From Euborellia annulipes (taxonomy: Eukaryota; Arthropoda; Insecta; Dermaptera; Anisolabididae): 64,000 bases of DNA. This document shows, piece by piece, positions 40,508 to 50,974 of this stretch; position 1 is the stretch's first letter; every line of letters starts with the position of its first letter. Under the pieces are notes generated by a model that did not search any database, was not told the origin of the DNA, and was given only the letters and a program-made list of their open reading frames with translations. Location of the stretch: the NCBI GenBank assembly GCA_023213315.1, contig JAKCPI010005251.1, positions 20,894-84,893 on the forward strand, in the 5' to 3' direction. Both the position numbers and the translations under genes were made by a program.

Positions 40508-41820
40508 TTATTTTTTATTTGAATTTTAAGTCACTCGGCTTACTGAGCTTAATTACCATTTTATCTTTATGAATATTAAGGATATTATAGAATAGAATAT
40601 TAGTCCCGATGGCTTCAGGTGGCTGATCAACTCTCTTGTTCCTGGCAAGCCACCTATCCCAGATTTAGCAGAGCTTGGAGTTGCTTAACCACAACGATTG
40701 TGTCATCGTTTGGGTTCCTTTTTATTTTATTTGAGATTTGTCTAAAATTTTTATTTTTATTCGTTCATTCGTCGTTTTTATGTTTGCTGCTCACATTTGA
40801 TGACGACCACGAGTCATTCGAGCTAAGAGTGGATTGTTCTCATCGCCTCTCTGACAGGGGAACTTCACTACGAAATCTTTTTAATCCTATTATTCTGGTT
40901 AATTTTCAAGTTGTAATATTTTTTTTTAATAATGTGTTTGCATTTTCATTATAAAATGGAACAAATCATTTATTGTATTTTGTTCAATTGCAATGTCATT
41001 AATTATTTGTAATTTTTTCCATTTTCATAACAAATGGAAACTTTAGCTAATTGGTTTTTTCATTAGCTATAAATTAGTAGCCAATGTAATTTATTAGTTG
41101 CTAAAGCTTTATTTTATTTAGGACTTTTATTAAAAATAATATCATAGGTAGGGATATTATTACAAATTGAATTAACTTAACAAAAATGTTTGCACATTGC
41201 CAACGGCTAAAGGCCTGATCAATTAAAAAAATGAATTTTTCTAATATAAAGTGCAGTTATTTCAATTTATTTGCTTTGTTGTCTGGGATGGGCGAAATGG
41301 AATTAATGTGGCACAAAATGGGATTGTACAATTATTTTCTATTTATAGATGTTAACCCGGAAGCTTTATGTGTCCAATATGCAGGCCTACCTATAGAACC
41401 ATTGAAATTTCTAATATTTTGGGGATACTAAAAGAACCTTTTATTAATTTTTCGGTTTGATTAAACTTAAGGATTTATTATAATAAAAAATTCACATGGC
41501 ATATATGTACTTGTCAGACGCAATGATCTCTAAATTATTATTAATTAGAATGAAAAATTAGCCGAGTCACTCAAGTCTCAACTTGATTTATTAAGTTAAC
41601 ATTAATCAGTGGCAAAAGATTCGTCTGATAAAATTAGACACGTAACATATTAACTCTATAAAAATTTGAAAGCTAGCTATGAAATATTTTTTTTTTATCT
41701 TGTTTTGCTTTTTGAACTCAAGAATTCATTCATTTGATTTATTCATTTGTTGAGGAAATTTCATTTTTCACTATTTTGAAATGAAAAGATTATTTTTTTT
41801 TGGGAATAGTTTACAAAAAA
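40508..41820. other. Mostly unassigned; SINE-D-like relic near 40798-40830
   Basis: GATGACGACCACGAGTCATT and CGAGCTAAGAGTG resemble the SINE-D block GATGGCGACCACGAGCTACC/CGAGCTGGGAC. A 111-codon ORF across it (40619-40954) is T-rich and unsupported. The remainder is AT-rich with no recognised feature. Confidence 0.4.
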
Positions 41821-42471
41821 TCTGGTGTGACTGGCGCACAGCACACAACTTTCTCTTACCTTCGGTAATCGAAAGTTGTGTACTGTGCTTGTCACACCAG
41901 ATTTTTTGTGTCGACATGTATTTAGTTTCCGACAGTACGGTTCATTCGATTTTCAAGATGTAAAATTTATAAGTATGGCAAAATATTTATATTTTGTTAC
42001 AATGGCAACCATTTCTCCTATCTTTTCTATGGAGTACAAGAGTAAAGTGGTCTTCAGAAGATTTCAATCACAAAATGAGAATATACATTTTATTGAGAAT
42101 CTAAAAAATAATTGATTTTTGAATTAAAAAAAAAATCGTTGGAGCGAATTTTGAGAAAATCGAAAAAAACTGAAAAAGTGCATCAGTAAAGTACTAGTAC
42201 TTTTTGGTCGATTTTGTTCAAAAGCTTCGTGTCACGTCCCATGGGGGTGCCTAACTTAAATATAAAATTTCAACCTCCTAGCTCTTTTCGTTCTTGAGAT
42301 ATTTTGTTCACAGACACACAGACAGACAGACCATGTCGCGAAAACCACTTTTTTGGATTCAGGGGACCTCAAAACGTAAAGATCCATCAAAATCTCGACA
42401 TCGAATTTTTGACATGAATCCAATACTTTCTCTCTCTATATATTAACATATATATAGAGGTAAGAGAAAGT
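41821..42471 (-). mobile_element. HPT element, full-length (651 bp)
   Basis: TCTGGTGTGACTGGCGCACA at the left through all blocks to GGTAAGAGAAAGT at the right. A-runs on both sides. One of the least diverged copies. Confidence 0.95.
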
Positions 42472-42514
42472 AAAACAAATTGGCATTGAGTTTCATATTT
42501 TATGTAGACTTTTT

Positions 42515-43440
42515 ACTTTCTCGTACCCTATATATGAAATATATAGAGAGAGAAAGTATTGCGATCATGTCAAAAATTCGATGTCGAGATTTTGATGGAT
42601 ATACATGTTTTGAGGTCCCCTGAGTCCAAAAAAGTGGGTCCCGCAAATTGGTCTGTGTGTGTGTGTATGTGTGTGTGTCTGTGTGTATGTATGTGTGTGT
42701 GGACAGATTTTTAGCATGAAGGAGTTGAGCTAGCGGATTGAAATTTTATATTTAACTTAGGTACCTTTGAAGAATCTCAAAATAAGCTTTTGAACAAAAT
42801 CGGCCAAAAAGTACTAGTACTTTACTGATGTACTTTTTCAGTTTTTTTCGATTTTCTCAAAATTCCCTCCAAGGATTTTTTTTTTAATTCATAAATGAAC
42901 TATTTTTTAGATGCTCTTTAAAATGTATATTCTCATTTTGCCGTTGAAATCTTCTGAAGACCACTTTACTCTTGTTCTTCATAGGAAAGATAGAAATGGT
43001 TGCCATGGTAACGGAATTTAAATCTTTTTCTTTTTATTAGATTAAAAATCAATTATTATTTAAATTCCCATTTTTTTTAAATTTATTTGTGTCTTTAATT
43101 GTTTCAAAGAAAACATATATGTCTCTCTCTCACTTGCAAACATTATCGTCTCTCTCTACTCTTTTTAAATTCCCTTTCCACCTTATCTTCGCATAGGAAC
43201 AATGTTAATTTCCTATAGGGATTTGTATGTTAATTTCGATTCAAAAGGGGGTCCCCTTTGGAACTTTTTAGGCATTTAAAATTTTTTTTTCCAATTCTTA
43301 TGAAATTTTGTATTTATTTACGATTCTATATTGTGTATAAAATGTCCAAAAGAAAAAATCTGGTGTGACCAGCACAGTGCACAACTTTCTCTTACCGAAG
43401 GGTAAGAGAAAGTTGTGTGCTGTGCGCCAGTCACACCAGA
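42515..43440 (+). mobile_element. HPT element, long variant (926 bp)
   Basis: Begins ACTTTCTCGTACCC only 43 bases from the previous copy, in head-to-head orientation. After GGTTGCCATGGTAACGG it holds about 330 bases absent from other copies (TTCGATTCAAAAGGGGGTCC, also at 62290). It ends with the most complementary 3' hairpin of the window (TCTTACCGAAGGGTAAGAGA at its tip). Confidence 0.9.
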
Positions 43441-43501
43441 TTTTTTCTTTGCGTTTGTTTTCTTCGGCGGGCTACGCTACCTGCTATGGAAAAGAATTTT
43501 T

Positions 43502-44030
43502 TTTTTTTTTTTAAACACACTTTTCTCATTCACTCTCACATTCACACACACATTGACAGTCTTTTCGGCAACTTAGGCCATTTAAGACTATTACGATAAC
43601 CGTTATTTAATAATATATATTTATTTGGGGTCCAGGCATGGGCGTAGCCAGGGGGAGGCAGGGGGGGGCCGTTGCCCCCCCCCTGGCTGGTCCTAAAAAT
43701 TAAAAAAAATATATATATATATATTTTTCCCATTGGAAATTTTTTTTTAACACTCCAATTCACTACATTAATTTAATTTTTTTATTTTATTTAAATAAAT
43801 AATTAATACTCTATGTAGATATTAATTGCAAACCCCCCTCTTCGCCCTAACGAGGAGTTGCCCCCCCCCCCTAACAAGAAGTCTGGCTACGCCCATGGGT
43901 CCAGGCATTCTTATTCAAGCCATTTGGTATCCAAATGGCTTAAATAAAATCATCGGACTGCCTGGGGTCCGAACCCGCGACGTTTGGTATACGAGGTTAG
44001 CACGCTAACCTCTACACCAAGCCCCGAGGG
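43502..44030 (-). mobile_element. SINE-A interrupted by a MU element
   Basis: Tail to GGGTCCAGGC (43502-43637) and TCCAGGCATTCTTATT to the head GGGCCCTCGGGGC (43897-44030) are consecutive SINE-A sequence. The tRNA-like head and B-box are well preserved. Confidence 0.92.
43638..43896. mobile_element. MU-type MITE, copy 3 (259 bp), nested in SINE-A
   Basis: Ends ATGGGCGTAGCCAGGGGGAG and inverse GTCTGGCTACGCCCAT. The duplication GGGTCCAGGC lies at 43628-43637 and 43897-43906 and is unambiguous because the SINE sequence is known. The interior differs from the 130-bp copies, so only the ends define the family. Confidence 0.92.
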
Positions 44031-44040
44031 CCCAAAAGAA

Positions 44041-44213
44041 ATTTTTTTTAAACATTCACACTTTTTTCTCATTCACAATCACATTCACACAGTCTTTTCG
44101 GCAACTTGGGCCATATAAGACGTTTACGATGACCGTTATTTATTAATTTATCTATTATTGGGGTCCAGGCATTCTTATTTAAGCCATCTGGTATCCAAAT
44201 GGCTTAATTCATT
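44041..44213 (-). mobile_element. SINE-A, tRNA-like head missing
   Basis: Poly-T, tail and one palindrome arm to CCAAATGGCTTA, then replaced by Helitron-like sequence. It lies 10 bases from the previous SINE-A in the same orientation. Confidence 0.88.
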
Positions 44214-44303
44214 TCAAAATTCCAACGGGAAGTTGCCTAAATAGAGCGTGACAGACAGACAGACAGTCAGACGGACATTAGCGAATTATATATATAGATC
44301 CCT
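44214..44303 (-). mobile_element. Helitron 5'-end fragment
   Basis: Reversed, it reads TCTATATATATAATTCGCTA, then a GTCTGTCTG repeat, CACGCTCTATTTAGG and CTTCCCGTTGGAATTTTG, matching the 5' ends of the Helitron pair at 50656 and 50975. Confidence 0.8.
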
Positions 44304-44605
44304 CTCTAATAGCTTATTTTTATCAAACATCTTCACTGAACATTTGATTTCTTTCTCTGTTCCACGATCCCAAGGTATAAATTGTTTGACGAAAATGTAG
44401 CAGAAATAGGGTCACCCGAATTTTAGGAATATATTCAAATATATTAATAAATTTACATGATCGCAGTTAATAAAAATAAATTGAGGAAGAAAGTAATTAG
44501 AGCTTCACGGAAGAAGGGAATCTAAGGACACAATTTCTGAACTCGGAAATTTACAACCACCTGAATGCACTCGTGGCACCCGTGAATCTGCCCTTATAGA
44601 TTGGA
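44304..44605. other. Unassigned stretch
   Basis: No recognisable feature. Confidence 0.35.
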
Positions 44606-44615
44606 TTTATATTTG

Positions 44616-44856
44616 CTCTCAGGGACCCACATCTTGTGGGTACGTGGATGGCGACCACGAGCTACCCGAGCTGGGACAAGCAGTTCTTCTGTTCTTTGTG
44701 TTTGTCTCTTCCTTCTTTAATTTCAACAGACCGTGGGACGGGCCGGTCTGTTCTATTCTCCCCGGTCGCAAAATATGACTGGTACACTTTACCCCCGACC
44801 CCGTACCGAGGGATTAAGGCGAGAATAGAAGAAGAAGAAGAAAAAGAATATTTAAT
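44616..44856 (+). mobile_element. SINE-D copy 1
   Basis: GGGACCCACATCTTGTGGG, TGGATGGCGACCACGAGCTA, GGACGGGCCGGTCTGTTCTA and a (GAA)n tail. Flanked by TTTATATTTG at 44606-44615 and 44857-44866. No tRNA boxes are obvious. The 88-codon ORF over it is a by-product. Confidence 0.85.
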
Positions 44857-44866
44857 TTTATATTTG

Positions 44867-45844
44867 AAATTTCCGAGAAACGGAACTATTGAATTACAGT
44901 AGATATTAATCGATCGAATTCTCTATTAGTCGGCGTAAACGTTAATGTTGTGAGTTTTCATCGGGCCCTCGAGACTTTTCGCTGTGCTTCTAAATCAGGC
45001 CATCAGACACTGGCTTATCGCCTGATGAAAATCACAAATTTGCTAATTTTTCTATTTTTGTAGATTCTTCAATTTATTTATTTTTCTTTTTTTTCAATGA
45101 TTTATTTTTACATTCCCACCTATATTTTTTTTTAGATGGTCTTTAATTATTTTTTAGTGTCCCTACTTGTCATTTATATGGATAGAGAAGAGGAGATTCA
45201 ATACCATTACTGGTGCAGAGGCGCAACGTTCCCAATAAAGAAAAAATACCCAAATGACAAAGGAATTTTACAAACAACCCTTACTGCAAAATAAAATTGA
45301 AAACAAATTAACATGTTGACAAATCAGTTTTAAAGAATAAATAATTTTTATTCACATAAAATGATTGAAACTCATTGACTTCTTTAAATTTATAGATAAT
45401 CTTTGTACTGCACTTCACTCAAACTAGTAGTATTAGTACGTAAATAACCTAAAGTGTTAATAATCGATGATTACTGATGGATGCCCTTTCATTTAATTAC
45501 TGGACCATCCATTCGGAGTTTATTGATTTCACTGGCCCTGCTAGTGGCCATTTCATCAACCAATATATTTTTAAGAATTAATGGAAGGAGGGCGAGAAGT
45601 ATATCCTCACAAATTTATCTGTTTGGGATACGATTTATTTGATTTGTTTTTATTTTATTTGAAAAAATAAATTTCATTTTGAAAGAGAGAGAAAGTGTGC
45701 ACCTAAAAATGTATAAACACTACTTTGGAAAGACCGAAAATAGTGAGTATTTTAATATTAGGGTCTATTATACTAATGAAATTAAAATTTCATTAACTCG
45801 AAAAGATCTAAAAAAACTGCCCGCCATCTAGCAAGTATGATTGG
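44867..45844. other. Unassigned AT-rich stretch
   Basis: No ORF or repeat match. A GGCCACTAGCAGGGCCAGTG segment (minus strand, near 45533-45556) is locally GC-rich but unexplained. Confidence 0.35.
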
Positions 45845-46140
45845 AACTGCGTCACAAATCTAGACGCCTGCTAGGGCTGCAATCTTCAATGTTATTCTGT
45901 TTACAAAGAACTAATCCTAATAAGATCCTCCAGTAAGGCAATCTGATCATTATCACCCACAATACATTTAAGTCGTCCGCATAAAGCAAATATTTGTAAT
46001 TTTTTATTACATTTACGAAAATCAGAGGTCCCAGATTACTTCCCTCAGGCACGCCTTTAGATTTAACCCCACAAAATAATACAAATTGTTTTCTTTGGAA
46101 AGATAGCTAGAGAAGAAATCAAGAAGATTGGCCAAACTGA
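45845..46140 (-). pseudogene. LINE reverse transcriptase fragment
   Basis: Reads KQFVLFCGVKSKGVPEGSNL, then GPLIFV, and after a deletion KYLLYADDLNVL, so both the P(E/Q)G and the catalytic YADD motifs of a non-LTR reverse transcriptase are present. The normal 30-40 residues between them are shortened. It is broken by stops upstream and loses similarity soon after the YADD. Confidence 0.85.
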
Positions 46141-46168
46141 GAGATGTAGCCCTCGTCGCTGACGGGGA

Positions 46169-46420
46169 TCAAGTTGAGTTTTTCTGGGCGGAATCCTGAT
46201 CATTTTCCTCCCCACGATTCAAGCGAATGCACAGTTTTAAACTTCTCCTCCGACATTCTAAATAAAGCCCTGTTGAGACCAGAGACCTCATTTGATTGTT
46301 CATCACTTTCAGCTCCTTCACTTCACAAACCAAAATTAATATGGCTTTATGCATTTCTATGAGGACCTCATCACCCGTCCACTGGCACCAAACAAAAAAG
46401 CAGGGGCAAAGAAAAAACAC
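46169..46420 (-). pseudogene. Possible LINE-derived or unknown ORF
   Basis: 83 codons on the same strand and just upstream of the RT fragment. HKAILILVCEVKELKVMNNQ suggests a short coiled coil such as that of LINE ORF1 proteins, but no RNA-binding motif or Cys-His knuckle is seen. It could equally be a chance ORF. Confidence 0.25.
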
Positions 46421-46544
46421 CTCACAAAGGTTGAAAAATTATATAATAGGCGGACGCGAGATATTATTTTATTTATACTAATAAGTACAGTAATATACAG
46501 TATAATAATGATAATAGCTATATATTATTAAAGTTTTTTTTAAG

Positions 46545-46690
46545 CTCTTTTAGAACCTATCCCTATTTATTTCAAATGATTTGTAGTCAAATCAAATAAA
46601 ATAAATTTTTCTCGCTTGGGACGGGAAGCGAACCCGGGACCCCAGCGCGAGAAGCTAGTGTCTTCTCTCTGAGCCACGAGTCAAGTGCAA
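46545..46690 (-). mobile_element. SINE-B copy
   Basis: Minus strand: GTGGCTCAGAGAGAAGACAC, box GGGTTCGCTTCCCGTCCC, AT-rich body with ATTTGACTACAAATCATTTG and GGGATAGG end. Confidence 0.75.
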
Positions 46691-47513
46691 AAGTTTTTTA
46701 AATATCTGATTAAATTATAATGTTTCAACTCGAGTTTAAATTGAATACTTTTCTGACAATATATTATTATAAGTATTGTGGTTTAGTTTCTCGTGGTTAG
46801 AGGTAAGTTAATTCATCTCACCTCGTCCCCATCTAGCAAGGTCACATCACTAACAAAACTACATTAATTTATATTTAATATATCAGAGCTGTCATGTCTG
46901 TTGCGGTCACTACTGCAGGAGTTTCGAATGACCTGCTCGTCGAGATTCGGAGCATTTCCCAGCCTTCCGCTTCAAGAAACTCAAATCCTGTTGAAGCATT
47001 TGAAGGATACATTATTTCTAATTAGTATCTGAACAAACGAATAACTTGTTTGACCTGCAACCTACACGTTTATATTTAAATATGGTTTCATTAATTTTTG
47101 TCAGTGAATTAGACCATTCACTCTAAAGGGAAGATCTGGTGATTGAGTGACATGACAAATAACCATCCAGGAAAAGATGATGTTTATAACCAAAGCTTGT
47201 AATGTTTAAGAGGATCAAAAAAAAATTGTTTTATTTTATGAAATGTGAAAAGTAATTTTTGACAGGTTTGACCCATAAATGAAAAAAAAAAAAATTGATT
47301 TTATGACCTCTGTCATCATTGAAAGATGTAGGATAATCGATGGCGGCCAGAAGAAAAATTTAATTTAGACAACCAACATCATTTCAACAAACTTATTAGA
47401 TTTCTTCTTCGTTTTATTGCATCAAGACTTTGGGTATAGTAATGAAATGGAGAGAGAGAAAAACAAGACGATCCTACACGAAAAGACAAGATATATGACT
47501 AGCCCGGATGTTC
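46691..47513. other. Unassigned stretch
   Basis: Locally GC-richer at 46900-46990 (CGTCGAGATTCGGAGCATTT), with no ORF, splice pair or repeat that could be supported. Confidence 0.35.
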
Positions 47514-48140
47514 ATGCACAATCATACCTTAAAATATGCATGCACTTTATATGACCTGAAGGAAAAAACAGTAAAAATATGTTCTATCACAATATTATAC
47601 AGTAATTTTTATTTTATTTTTTTTTTATCGCAATGAACAAGAAGTAATTTCTCTAAATTTTTTTTTCGACATGCGTTATCTGAGAGAACACGTTCTTGAA
47701 CGAAGAAAATGATCTTCGAAGTGACAGGGGCATACTTGAAAGAAGATATCTGGGACGAATTGAGGTGGAAATGTTGTTGTTGTGTTCTTTTACATTTCCA
47801 CCCTGTATAAAGTTTGAAAATATCAAAAATAATGTCTAATTTTTGTCACATAAATTAAACACAAAAATATTCAAAACATGCTTTTTTCTGTAAAAAAAAA
47901 AAATGTTAGAATATGCATGAAAAATCAGGTTGTTTTGGTTAAAAATTGGGAAAACATGCATTGTGCATGGCATTTGTTCAAAAAAGCCGAAATATGCACA
48001 TATGTTCGGAACAAAGAAGCTAGGGTTATTTCGAATCGAATACTCATGAAATGGATTACTGGAAAGTTTCAGGGACGTATTCAGCTTCTAATATTCTAAA
48101 TTTATGAATTTTACAAACATGCATTTACATCAACATCCGG
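47514..48140. mobile_element. Candidate MITE with CCGGATGTT ends
   Basis: CCGGATGTTCATGC on the left and the inverse ACATCAACATCCGG on the right. ATATGCATG / AACATGCAT motifs are repeated inside both ends. No clear target duplication. The 73-codon ORF at 47878-48099 inside it is unsupported. Confidence 0.5.
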
Positions 48141-48272
48141 TTCCAATCAAAAATTAGTACTTTGGCCTAAACAAAATTATTTTTTATAAATAAAGTTTCT
48201 ATCTTTTCCCACTTTATTTTTAAAGTTATTGAAGAGGAAAATGTGATGTGAGGATATTCAATGAATTCTATG

Positions 48273-48415
48273 AAGGTCTTTTTCGGCATTTGATGCCATT
48301 TAGACCCCATCCCAATTTATTTCATTTGATTGGTATCCAATTCAATTGAAACAAATTTCTCGCCTATGACGGGATGCGAAGCCTTGACCTTTGGCACCAG
48401 GTCAAAGGCAAATAG
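48273..48415 (-). mobile_element. SINE-B copy
   Basis: AAGGTCTTTTTCGGCATTTG, ATTGGTATCCAATTC, and minus-strand box GCTTCGCATCCCGTC. Truncated at the tRNA 5' side. Confidence 0.8.
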
Positions 48416-48751
48416 TAGAATTTAAATTTCATATAAATGTGATAGATGAGTGAGTGGCTTTTCAAGTTGACAAACACAGGGAGAAATTTTTGCTTTCTCT
48501 CTCTATTCTAAATAAATACAGTAAATGAGAGCTCTTTTTTTAATATGGTTTAATTAAATTTTATTACGTTAATAAAATTTATTTTTTATGTTGCACAAAA
48601 TATGATCATGATCATAAAACTACACGATAACTAATGGAATTAATTATGATAAAATATTAGAAGTGATAAGTGAACTTGATAGGTGTATCTAATATCATTT
48701 ACTTTAGGCATTTATATGTAGGGAGGCGCCACACAAAACGAGAATTACAGT
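48416..48751. other. Unassigned AT-rich stretch
   Basis: Nothing recognised. Confidence 0.35.
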
Positions 48752-48920
48752 GAAAGATATGTTAAAAAATAATTGATTTATGAATTTTAATCAAAATTGT
48801 TAGAATGATTTCTGAGGAAATCGAAAAAAATCTGAAAAAGTACATCAGTAAACTATTAGTACTCTTTGACCGATTTTGTTCAAAAGCTTCGTGTTACGTT
48901 CCAGGGAGGGGGGTACCTTA
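48752..48920 (-). mobile_element. HPT fragment
   Basis: AAATAATTGATTTATGAATT, GTACATCAGTAAACTATTAG and GACCGATTTTGTTCAAAAGC, then a diverged CCAGGGAGGG end. The GC-rich element starts 30 bases on. Confidence 0.78.
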
Positions 48921-48950
48921 AACGAATATATGGATGGAGGTCCAGTGAAA

Positions 48951-49287
48951 GGTGGAATTCCGAGCAACGCGACAGAGCGGCAGCGTCAATAGCGTCACTG
49001 TAGCCGTGACACTGCCGTGACGTCATTGCTGCTCTGGCGGCAGTGACACTGCCCCGTTGTTCTCGATCGGCCGCTGCCGGCGCGTTGTCATAACAAAACA
49101 ATAAACAAAATGGCGGACTTCAACGAAAATGAAGATGAAATATTGATAGGATTAACATTTTTTAGGTAAGGACAATAGGTCGCGTTTGTTTACTGACGCC
49201 GACATCGGAAGCCACAAGCGCGACACTGTCGCGGCTGCAGTGACGCTATTGACGCTGCCGCTCTGTCGCGTTGCTCGGAATTCCACC
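48951..49287. mobile_element. GC-rich 337-bp element with 50-bp perfect inverted ends
   Basis: GGTGGAATTCCGAGCAACGC at the left is repeated inverted at the right end, with identity over about 50 bases (to the CAGTGACG/CGTCACTG block). TGAAA at 48946-48950 and 49288-49292 is a likely 5-bp duplication. G+C is far above the surroundings, with many CpG. It encloses a candidate transposon first exon (see next). Confidence 0.9.
49110..49165 (+). CDS. Candidate first exon retained in the GC-rich element
   Basis: The ATG at 49110, with AACAAA before it, opens MADFNENEDEILIGLTFF. The frame then meets TTTAG/GTAAGG, a consensus donor at 49165/49166; without splicing it stops two codons later. Upstream is a GC-rich, CpG-dense promoter-like stretch. 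The simplest reading is a deletion derivative of a larger transposon that kept its promoter, start codon and first splice donor. The acidic MADFNENEDE start fits a transposon accessory or transposase protein, but no family can be named from 18 residues. It could also be captured host sequence. Confidence 0.4.
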
Positions 49288-49465
49288 TGAAAAGGGAGAC
49301 TGTAAAATTTTTCAGATTTCTGGGTGACCACTTGAATGTAGATAAAAAAGAAAGAAAATTTATTATATTCACACAATTATCAAAACCACACAAAAACTTT
49401 AGAGTTGTGAGATAAATGGCGTCTTGGTTAAATGGGCTTGAATATAATTATAATTTGTTTGCGTT

Positions 49466-49934
49466 AAGGAGGCTACACTCGTAACAGCAATGCAAACTTG
49501 ACAAGCATGCATGTGCAATCTTTTTGTACAAGCAAACTGTAATGTCTGCAGGAGGATTTTGCGCAAGCATTTTAATTTTGTGCAAGCCGCTTGATGTTCG
49601 ATTGAATTTTAATCATGCACATTCATATTTGCACAAGCAAAACTCTCCGCCATTTTATAGACGTCATGATATTTAATATTTATTTAATTAATATATATAT
49701 TAATTCATTTAAAATTTCAATTTAAATATTAATATTTATTGTGTCTCTGTTTAAAGCAAGTGAGTATTTCTTGATATTTTCGAATAAATAACCTTCAGAG
49801 TTTGACATTTTTAGGTTAATTTTCGGCATAAGCTGTTGCTTGCACAAGCATGCTTGTGTTGTGTGGTGCCGAATGGAAAAAAAGATTGCACATGCATGCT
49901 TGTCACGTATGCAGTTACGTGTGTAGCCGCCTTT
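49466..49934. mobile_element. MITE with ~50-bp ends and ACAAGCATGC subterminal repeats
   Basis: AGGAGGCTACACTCGTAAC on the left, inverse GTTACGTGTGTAGCCGCCTT on the right, then ACAAGCATGCATGTGCAATC in both. The motif (G)CAAGCA/TGCTTG recurs at least eight times inside. TA-rich flanks (TTA / TA) recall PIF/Harbinger targets. Non-coding. Confidence 0.8.
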
Positions 49935-50517
49935 ACAAACCGACACGTTGTATTTTACTCTAAGAAGTTATTTCAAACGAAGGCATCACTGATTGAGTTG
50001 GATTATAGATAAAGGAAATATTAAAGAGAAATCGCCCACTTGAAAAGGACGATTAATAATTAATCAAACAATACAATTTAATTAATTTGCTCTGATTTGA
50101 ATTTTCAGCCCTGGAGCGGCATTTGACGCTTGTCTGGAAAATATAATTTCAAGTCCCTTTCAAAAGGATAATTTAATTAGTATAATCGGCCACAGAGAGG
50201 AGAAAATCATTTATCATTTGCTTTTCTTTAATCTTTTTGAAAGATTACAGTATATAGAATAATAAATGAATTTAAATGTAGGCCTTAACAGATGGCTGTG
50301 TTGTTGGTTATTAATAATGCTTTAATTAGAGTATAATTATCTCTCTCGCTCATTGAGAGACTCTCTCAGATATTTAATTAATAAATATTATTAATATATA
50401 AGATCTTGACCGATTAATCAATTTTTCGGCATCCGACTAAGGCCTTATTTATTTGATAGACAATATAATCTTAATATTCTATAGCAAGAAATAGGTTTAT
50501 CTAATGGGGTCGATAAA
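49935..50517. other. Unassigned stretch
   Basis: AT-rich, no feature that can be supported. Confidence 0.35.
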
Positions 50518-50577
50518 CAGGGCTGGTCACGGGAATAGGGCTAAAAACAGATAGACATAATTCAGAAGTTAATTGAT

Positions 50578-50655
50578 AGACAATATCGCTTGCTGAGTGG
50601 CGAAAGTCCGAAATTCAATAATTCGAAAAAAGACGTTTGACAGTTTTATAAACAT
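50578..50655 (+). mobile_element. Penelope-like repeat fragment
   Basis: Matches 4775-4700 on the minus strand (GAGTGGCGAAAGTCCGAAAT, CGTTTGACAGTTTTATAAAC). It ends at the Helitron insertion point. Confidence 0.65.
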
Positions 50656-50974
50656 CTATATATATAATAGCTGAGTGTCCGTCCGTCTGTCACGCTCTGA
50701 TTGACCAACTTCCCGTTGAAATTTTGCAGTCTTATAGAGGACGTTATGGAGAGTCAAGGAAAAATACTCGGGTCCCGAAATTCCTCTAACTTTTTGAGTT
50801 ATTAATTCCTAAAGTTACGATTTCTCCCATAGGGAAGGTATAGAGAAATATTTATGTATTCTTTGCATTTATATATTCTATGAATGTAAACAAATCTTCA
50901 AGCAGGCACTGAATAATTTTCTTTTCAAAATGAAGAAAAGGCGAGGGTCCGCCGCAGGCGGACGGCGCGGCTAG
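50656..50974 (+). mobile_element. Non-autonomous Helitron, first of a tandem pair
   Basis: 5' end TCTATATATATAATAGC after a flanking A. GTCCGTCCGTCTGTCACG, CTTCCCGTTGAAATTTTG, and a 3' hairpin GTCCGCCGCAGGCGGAC followed by GGCGCGGCTAG. Helitrons start TC, end CTRR after a hairpin and insert between A and T. No Rep/helicase is present. Confidence 0.88.

Noticed and set aside
40619..40954. 111-codon ORF
   Set aside because: T-rich, no domain, overlaps a diverged SINE-D-like block; no splice or promoter support.
44636..44902. 88-codon ORF
   Set aside because: Lies in the first SINE-D copy and its GAA tail.
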